Assembly: GCF_001012815.1 (NCBI RefSeq)
Contig: NZ_JYJP01000100.1
Coordinates: forward strand, 1-48,585
Origin: Vibrio mexicanus
Lineage (GTDB): Bacteria > Pseudomonadota > Gammaproteobacteria > Enterobacterales > Vibrionaceae
DNA: 48,585 nucleotides
Direction of reading: 5' to 3'
The translations under genes were made by a program, and so were the position numbers. Numbering within the stretch: position 1 is the stretch's first letter; the number at the start of each line of letters is the position of its first letter. Shown piece after piece: positions 42,959-48,585 of the stretch. The notes beneath the pieces are model-generated. The model had not been told where the DNA came from. It did not search any database and saw only the letters and a program-made list of their open reading frames with translations.

Positions 42959-44180
42959 GTGTCTGGTTGGCTAGCTAAGATTCTTGGTTCCGTTGGTTTA
43001 ATCTGTTTCTACTCGCTCTCTTATGCGAGTACTTTTCACGTCTATCTAGATGCGGACCGTACTGTTCATTTTGAGTCTGCTGACTCGATAGAAAAAGGCG
43101 TTAAGGTTGCTTTTGAAGAGGTCGGCAATCGCCTTCAAGGTCGCGATGTCGAGTTTATTGTTCTCGACCATCGAGGCAATTCTGCACGCGCCAAGCGTCA
43201 CATGATGCAGTTTTTAGAAGACCCTAATGCTCTGGTTTATATCGCCGGCCTACACTCACCACCTTTGATTAAATATCGTGAATACATCAACGAAAACCAG
43301 TTATTAACGCTCGTACCTTGGGCGGCTGGTGGGCCAATCACCCGTTATCCATCCACAGAGAATTACGTCTTTCGTTTATCAATTGACGATACGCAAGCGG
43401 GTGAGTTTTTGATCTCGCAAGCGGTATCAGAGGGGTGCAAACGACCTCACTTGTTGCTCGAACGCACACCTTGGGGCGAATCTAATAAAGCAATATGCTT
43501 GCGGCATTGACCTCTCGAAATTTAACTCCTAGTGGCATTAGCGTTTTGACTGGGGGCTGAGTGAAGAGGGAGCCCGTTTGTTGGTTAACCAGCTAGAACT
43601 GTCTTCTTTGGACTGTTTCTTATTAGTTTCCAATGCGGTCGAGGGAGAGCAGTTGATTAATGCGGTCGCACAGCTTTCCGGCGAAAACAAGAAGTCGGTA
43701 TACAGCCACTGGGGTGTCACCGGTGGTGGTTTTCATAATCGTGTTGATTTTGCGACGAGAGCGCGTGTAGACCTTAAAATACTGCAAACGTGTTTCTCGT
43801 TTGTATCAGGTTCCGAAACCGAGTTAAGCCGACAAGTATTTGCCACCGCCAGTACGCTCTTTTCTGAAGACATAAAGTTGCCAAGTGATATCAAAGCGCC
43901 GACAGGGTTTGTGCATGGCTATGACGTGTCGCGTTTGTTTTTGGCTGCGGCAGAGTCAGTTAGGTTGACCGATAGCTCCATCGACAACCGAAGGAACCTG
44001 AAGTTAGCACTTGAGAGTCTCGAGCCATCAGTAGAAGGATTGATCAAGACATACTCATCACCGTTTAGTGAATTTACCTCAGACAACATGCGAGCTCATG
44101 AAGCACTCGAGATTGATGACTATTGCATTGGTCAGTATGACCAAAGCAATGTGATGCGAATTGTGCAGCAAGGAGAGTAG
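42959..44180 (+). CDS. Periplasmic type I binding protein, two frameshifts as written
   Basis: About 407 residues after restoring two lost bases (near 43493 and 43545). GTG start, then a signal peptide ('LGSVGLICFYSLSYAS'). The body resembles the branched-chain amino-acid-type (Peripla_BP_6) binding proteins: 'DSIEKGVKVAFEEVGNRLQGRDVEFIVLDHRGN', 'YIAGLHSPPLIKYREYINE', 'LLTLVPWAAGGPITRYPS' and 'YVFRLSIDDTQAGEFL'. No ABC permease or ATPase genes are next to it. It ends five bases before the hybrid kinase start, so it is probably the ligand-binding partner of that sensor (LuxP/TorT-like arrangement). Ligand unknown. Confidence 0.82.
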
Positions 44181-44185
44181 CCGCA

Positions 44186-46607
44186 GTGACAAGCATTCGA
44201 AACTGGTCTTCCGTTCAACTGTTTTCCTTATTCCTGCTTCTGACAGGTGGAATTCTTGCGGCGGTATTAGGCAGTATGGTCTGGGTGCAAAGTGAGCGGT
44301 CGGTGATGGAAGTCAGCGATAACTCTGCTAGAGAAGAGCTGATCACTGCAGAAAAGTTGGTGTTTGAGTATTTCAACAGTCGTACCAGAAGTTTCGAACA
44401 GTTAGCGGAGCTCCTTTGTTCGTTGGGGCTGCTTTAGGTAACGAAGTGTCTAGGCAAACCGCGATAGATCAACTTACCGAACTGAATATGCTTGAGTTCG
44501 TTAATCAACTTCAAGTGTTAGATGTCTTCATGGATCCGGTCATTCATGTTGATAGACGAGGGGTGGTTCCTGCGAATACGAGATATATCGAGTCAGCCTT
44601 TGAGTCGCCTAAAGCACCTATGTACGAGGTAGTTGAGTACGAGAACATCAAACAGGTGAATGTCTATCTTCCAATTGTGTATGCAGGTTCTGTCGAAGGT
44701 GTGCTAGTCGCTGCATTTGAAATTGATGAGAACGATCTTTTCTCGCTTTATCGTCGTAATGATCTGAGTACTTTTCAGTTCTTCCCGTATCAGTCAGCTG
44801 AGGATCAAGCTCAAACATTAACAGATACAAAAATCATCTATACCGCTCAGTTTCCTCAATACGGGTTAGGCCTTCGATATATTGTCGATAGAAGCCTAAT
44901 TGACGATGCGCGCAATAAACTCTTAGTCTCTATGCTGATCGCATTGCTCATAGGTTTGTTGGTGAGCTTAGTGGCTGTTTTTATCATTGGTCAGTATGTG
45001 ATTGTCCGTCCTCACCAAATGCTGTTGGAGTCGCGTAAGCAGCTTGAAGAGAAAACCCAAGAATCTCGATTGCTCGCAACCGTTGCTAAGTATGCTCATG
45101 ACATCGTAGTGATCACCAATGTAGAAGGAAAGATCACTTGGGTTAATCAGCCTTTTACTGAAATGACCGAATATGAGTTCGATGAAGTGTTGGGTAAAAC
45201 CCCGGGCAGTTTTCTGCAGGGCCCAAAAACAGACAAGGAAACAATTGCCCGTATACGAGAGAACGTGAAGCAAGGACGAACGGCTCGAGAGCAACTTTAC
45301 AACTATTCAAAATCAGGGCGAGAGTACTGGATCGATATCAATATCTCGCCAGTGAAAAATAAGCAGGGTGAAGTGGCGGGTTTTATCGCTATTGAGCGTG
45401 ATATCTCAGAAGAACGCAAGATGGAAGAGTCACTGAGAGTGGCCTTGCAACAAGCAGAATACGCCAGTGAGGCTAAAACGGCTTTTCTTGCCACAATGAG
45501 TCATGAAATACGTACTCCAATGAACGGCGTATTAGGGATAGCTCAAGTGCTTCATCATAAGCTAGAAAATGATGACAAAGAGATGGTGAAGATGATCATC
45601 GACTCAGGGCAGCACTTGCTCACCATTATCAATGAAATTCTCGATTACTCTAAGTATGAATCTGGCAAGCTTGAGCTTGAACGGGTCATCTTGAGTCTTG
45701 ATGAAATCAAGCTTGTAATTCTACAAACCTACTCGTCGGTGGCTGATGAAAAAGGAATTGTGTTAGAGGTTGATACGTCAGAAGTTGAAGGGCTGCATTT
45801 CTATGGTGACCCAGCCAAATTAAAGCAGGTGATGCTCAACCTTGTCAGTAATGCGCTTAAGTTTACGCATGAAGGTTGGGTAAAGGTGACTATCTGCCCG
45901 CACGTCGAATCTGAGGTTGTTGTTGGCGTTGAAATTCATGTTATGGATTCTGGAGTCGGAATTAAACCAGAGCGAATTGACTACATCTTTAACGCTTTTG
46001 AGCAGGAGGATATCTCCACAACGCGTAACTTTGGTGGTAGTGGATTGGGGCTTGCGATTGTACGGCAAATCATGGAAGCAATGGGGGAGAAATCACAGTT
46101 GAGTCCACAGTGGATATAGGGACAACATTTAAGCTTATCATCCCACTTGAAAGTGAGGCTGTAGAAGCCGAACCGGAAGTGCTACATGAGCCATTGCCGA
46201 ACTTATCAAAGAATGAGCACGACTCACCGATGCACTTTCAAGTTCTCATCGTTGATGATAACCGACTCAATGCAATTGTGGCTCAGTCGATGTGTAAACA
46301 GCTAGGCTATCAGTCAACCTATGTCAATGATGGTTTTAAAGCGATAAAAGATCTTCAGAATCATAGTTACGATTTGATCTTAATGGACAAGCACATGCCG
46401 GGAATGGATGGCATTGAAACATGTCAGAAGATCCGCCAAGAGCTGAAGATTAGTACCCCGATTCTTGGCTATACCGCAGATATGAGCAAAGACACGCGTC
46501 AGGAGTATTTGTCGGTAGGCGCACAAGATGTGGTATACAAACCTATTGATAAAGATGAGTTTGCGATGAAGGTGAATCACATTCGAACTTCGGAAGAAGC
46601 GTCTTAG
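44186..46607 (+). CDS. Hybrid sensor histidine kinase (PAS-HisKA-HATPase-REC), two frameshifts as written
   Basis: About 807 residues after restoring one base near 44415 and one G near 46086 (a G run). GTG start. TM1 is at about residues 10-32, a periplasmic domain spans about 33-245, and TM2 is at about 247-268. PAS is at about 300-415 ('TNVEGKITWVNQPFTEMTEYE'), HisKA follows with the phospho-His in FLATMSHEIRTPMNGVLG (about residue 441), and HATPase has 'NLVSNALKFTHEG' and 'GGSGLGLAIVRQIM'. A C-terminal receiver domain carries its Asp in LILMDKHMPGMDG and Lys in 'VVYKPID'. There is no Hpt domain and no response regulator or phosphotransfer gene nearby, so the output goes through an unlinked Hpt. 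Paired with the upstream binding protein gene. Confidence 0.88.
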
Positions 46608-46959
46608 ATAAACCGATACTGATCACTATTTTTAACATTTGTTTCATTAGTTTTAGTTATTAGTCCCACTGCAAAACTATTCCCACAACAATTCACTTTC
46701 TTTTACTAAAGCCTTGTCACCAAATGGTTAACCTAGGCTTATCCAAGCTATAAGCATAAATTGCTTCATAAATGGTGAGACTTAGTGCATAAATAGTCAT
46801 CCAGTGCGATTAATAGCACTTGGGTTTTAATGTGAAAAGAATATTTCACTATTGAATTGGTTAATTAAATGTAAATACAATGCTGCATCAACTGAAATGC
46901 AAAACAATATATGCCAGTCATTTTTCTGGTTTCTCTGCTTGCATGCAGCGTTGTATATA
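46608..46959 (+). promoter_or_regulatory. argD upstream region with an ArgR-box-like site
   Basis: AT-rich non-coding stretch after the kinase gene. TGCAT-AAAT-AGTCA at 46786-46799 (box 46784-46801) matches TGAATnnnnATTCA with one mismatch per half. A second dyad, TGCGATTAATAGCA (46805-46818), lies just downstream. If this is the ArgR-controlled promoter, the transcript then runs through the mobile repeat at 46960 before reaching argD. No gene is seen in it. Confidence 0.4.
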
Positions 46960-47222
46960 GGGTCTGTTTATCTTTCGAGATGATTTTTGCAGCCCTTTGT
47001 GGAAAATTTATACAAGGCAGAGGCTTTGAAGTGTAGTCAGCTACATAAAAAGCCGATAACGCAGTAGAAATGAACCACAAAGGCTGCCCGAAGGGGTCGT
47101 CTAGAATCGTTTTATGCTTTGTTAAGAAGTACTTGCTTAGAATTACTAAGCTACATACTTCTTGCCGCGCCTAAAACGATTCTATCTCGAACAAAAATTA
47201 ACCGCGAAAGATTATCAGACCC
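46960..47222 (+). mobile_element. MITE-like element in the argD leader
   Basis: 263-bp non-coding element with about 30-bp imperfect terminal inverted repeats starting GGGTCTG (left 46960-46966) and ending CAGACCC (47216-47222). TA is present on both sides (46958-46959 and 47223-47224), consistent with a TA target duplication. The right part holds a long imperfect hairpin: TAGAATCGTTTTA (47102-47114) pairs perfectly with TAAAACGATTCTA (47172-47184), with inner AAGAAGTA/TACTTCTT and GCTTAG/CTAAGC stems. No transposase is encoded. A second copy starts at 48468. It ends 25 bp before the argD start. Confidence 0.78.
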
Positions 47223-47247
47223 TAGGATGTAGGAAAGGGAGTGAGCT

Positions 47248-48468
47248 ATGGCGATGGATAATAAAGTAGAACGTGAACTGTTTAATGAGGTGATGGTACC
47301 TTGTTATAACCCAATGGAAATGATCCCAGTAAGAGGGGAAGGTTCGCGCGTTTGGGATCAAGATAATAACGAATACATCGACTTTGCTGGTGGTATTGCG
47401 GTTAGCTGTTTGGGGCATTGTCACCCAGCAATGGTTAACGCGCTTAACGAGCAAGGCAATAAAATTTGGCACCTTAGTAACGTGATGACCAATGAGCCAG
47501 CACTGCGTTTGGCGAAAAAGCTAACGGAAGTAAGCTTTGGTGAGAAAGTGTTTTTCGCCAACTCGGGCGCAGAAGCGAACGAAGCTGCACTGAAATTGGC
47601 ACGCCGCTGGGCTGCCGATGTACATGGCCCTGAAAAGTCAGAAATTATCGCGTTCAAACAAGGCTTCCATGGTCGTACTTTCTTTACGGTGACAGTGGGC
47701 GGCCAAGCGGCTTACTCCGACGGTTTTGGTCCAAAACCGGGCGATGTCACTCACCTACCGTACAATGATATCGAAGCGCTAAAAGCGCACATCTCAGATC
47801 GCACTTGCGCCATCATGATGGAGCCTCTGCAAGGCGAAGGCGGCATTGTTTCTCCAACGGATGAGTTTGCACAAACGGTACGTGAACTGTGTGACAAACA
47901 CAACGCTCTATTGATTTTTGATGAAGTACAAACGGGTAACGGCCGTACTGGTGATTTCTACGCTTATCAAGGTCTTGGTGTGACGCCAGACATTCTAAGT
48001 ACAGCAAAATCACTCGGTGGCGGTTTCCCAATTGGTGCGATTCTAACGACGACTGAATTAGCTCAACACCTGAAAGTGGGTACTCACGGCTCTACATACG
48101 GTGGTAACCCACTCGCATGTGCGGTTGCTGAAGCGGTCATTGATGTGGTGAGCAGTCAAGAAACCTTGGAAGGCGTTAAACACCGTGAAACGCTATTTCG
48201 TCAGGCATTGACTAAACTTAATGATAAGTACCAAATCTTCAGTGAGATCCGTGGTAAAGGGCTACTGCTCGGTGCTGCGCTTAACGATGAGTGGCAAGGT
48301 CGTGCTCGCGACGTACTCGTTGCGGCAGGTGAGCAAGGATTAATGATCCTTGTCGCGGGTGCAAGCGTGGTTCGCTTTACGCCTTCACTCGTAATAACTG
48401 AAGAAGAAATTGAGCAAGGGTTTGCTCGTTTAGATAAAGCGCTAGAGGGCCTTGTCTCTAAGGATTAG
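47248..48468 (+). CDS. argD: Acetylornithine/succinyldiaminopimelate aminotransferase (ArgD)
   Basis: PLP-dependent class III aminotransferase converting N-acetylglutamate semialdehyde to N-acetylornithine; members often also act in lysine synthesis. 406 residues: '[21 protein letters not shown]', '[18 protein letters not shown]', '[20 protein letters not shown]', and the PLP Lys in [11 protein letters not shown] (about residue 254). GGGAG lies 9 bases before the ATG. The stop codon is TAG, where TA is the inferred target site and G the first base of the second mobile repeat. Flanked on both sides by copies of that repeat. Confidence 0.96.
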   Translation: MAMDNKVERELFNEVMVPCYNPMEMIPVRGEGSRVWDQDNNEYIDFAGGIAVSCLGHCHPAMVNALNEQGNKIWHLSNVMTNEPALRLAKKLTEVSFGEKVFFANSGAEANEAALKLARRWAADVHGPEKSEIIAFKQGFHGRTFFTVTVGGQAAYSDGFGPKPGDVTHLPYNDIEALKAHISDRTCAIMMEPLQGEGGIVSPTDEFAQTVRELCDKHNALLIFDEVQTGNGRTGDFYAYQGLGVTPDILSTAKSLGGGFPIGAILTTTELAQHLKVGTHGSTYGGNPLACAVAEAVIDVVSSQETLEGVKHRETLFRQALTKLNDKYQIFSEIRGKGLLLGAALNDEWQGRARDVLVAAGEQGLMILVAGASVVRFTPSLVITEEEIEQGFARLDKALEGLVSKD

Positions 48469-48585
48469 GGTCTGTTGAGCTTTCGAGCTGATTTTTGCAG
48501 CGCTTTGTGGGAAATTTCTACAAGGCAAAGGCTTTGATGTGTAGTTATTCTACATGAGAAGCCGATAACGCAGTAGAAATGAATC
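48468..48585 (+). mobile_element. Second copy of the MITE-like element (left part, runs off the window)
   Basis: 118 bases that align with 46960-47076 at roughly 85-90% identity with one single-base gap. It starts GGGTCTGTTGAGCTTTCGAG right after TA at 48466-48467. It is in the same orientation as the first copy, and its right end lies beyond the window. It begins inside the argD stop codon. Confidence 0.75.

Noticed and set aside
46865..47080. 71-codon open frame on the minus strand across the mobile repeat
   Set aside because: It lies over the MITE end and the AT-rich argD leader and has no ribosome binding site. Such frames are typical false genes in dispersed repeats.

Overview
The window is chromosomal DNA of a Vibrio species (Vibrionaceae). 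The evidence is the quorum-sensing regulator AphA beside ppc, an ArgH protein with a fused acetylglutamate synthase domain, a peroxiredoxin-glutaredoxin hybrid divergent from oxyR, and the chain mrcA / pilMNOPQ-aroK-aroB-damX-dam-rpe-gph-trpS. From secB to argD the order matches, as far as I remember, the large chromosome of V. cholerae. The species cannot be named from sequence alone.

Layout. (1) 1-5889: sulfate uptake and activation, with an SLC13/TrkA-C permease (5' end outside the window), cysD, cysC, a DHH phosphoesterase and cysN. (2) 5992-9047: a WecA/MraY-type sugar-phosphate transferase, an Omp85-like outer-membrane protein and a secreted DUF3108/DUF6134-like protein. (3) 9218-12398: membrane rhodanese, secB, gpsA, cysE. 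(4) 12526-16213, minus strand: aphA and ppc. (5) 16451-23139: arginine biosynthesis, argE divergent from argCBG and a separately promoted argH(A), with ArgR-box-like sites at both control regions. (6) 23384-27688: DUF3624 protein, RidA, a dihydrolipoamide-dehydrogenase-like flavoprotein, Prx-Grx and oxyR, with a well-formed OxyR operator. (7) 27752-34874: mrcA (PBP1A) divergent from pilMNOPQ. (8) 35166-42824: aroK, aroB, damX, dam, rpe, gph, trpS, pabA. (9) 42959-46607: a periplasmic binding protein gene directly followed by a hybrid sensor kinase gene. (10) 46608-48585: argD between two same-orientation copies of a short mobile repeat.

How the genes connect. Sulfate activation (cysDNC) and serine acetylation (cysE) feed cysteine synthesis. 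The arg genes form a nearly full ornithine/arginine route (argH(A), argB, argC, argD, argE, argG). The redox block couples H2O2 sensing to a peroxidase and a possible reductase. The pil genes build the type IV pilus inner-membrane platform and secretin.

Quality warning. Eleven genes are broken by 21 apparent single-base indels, 19 of them losses and many in short G, C or T runs. When each indel is corrected, every gene becomes one continuous frame of normal length, including genes expected to be essential or conserved. I read these as sequencing or assembly errors, not as real pseudogenes.

The most interesting items are the binding protein/hybrid kinase pair, the mobile repeats in the argD leader and exactly at the argD stop codon, the DHH phosphoesterase inside the sulfate-activation operon, a Cys-tailed Lpd-like flavoprotein beside Prx-Grx/oxyR, and a structured aroK leader with no clear ribosome binding site. 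No tRNA, rRNA, CRISPR array, prophage or transposase gene was seen.
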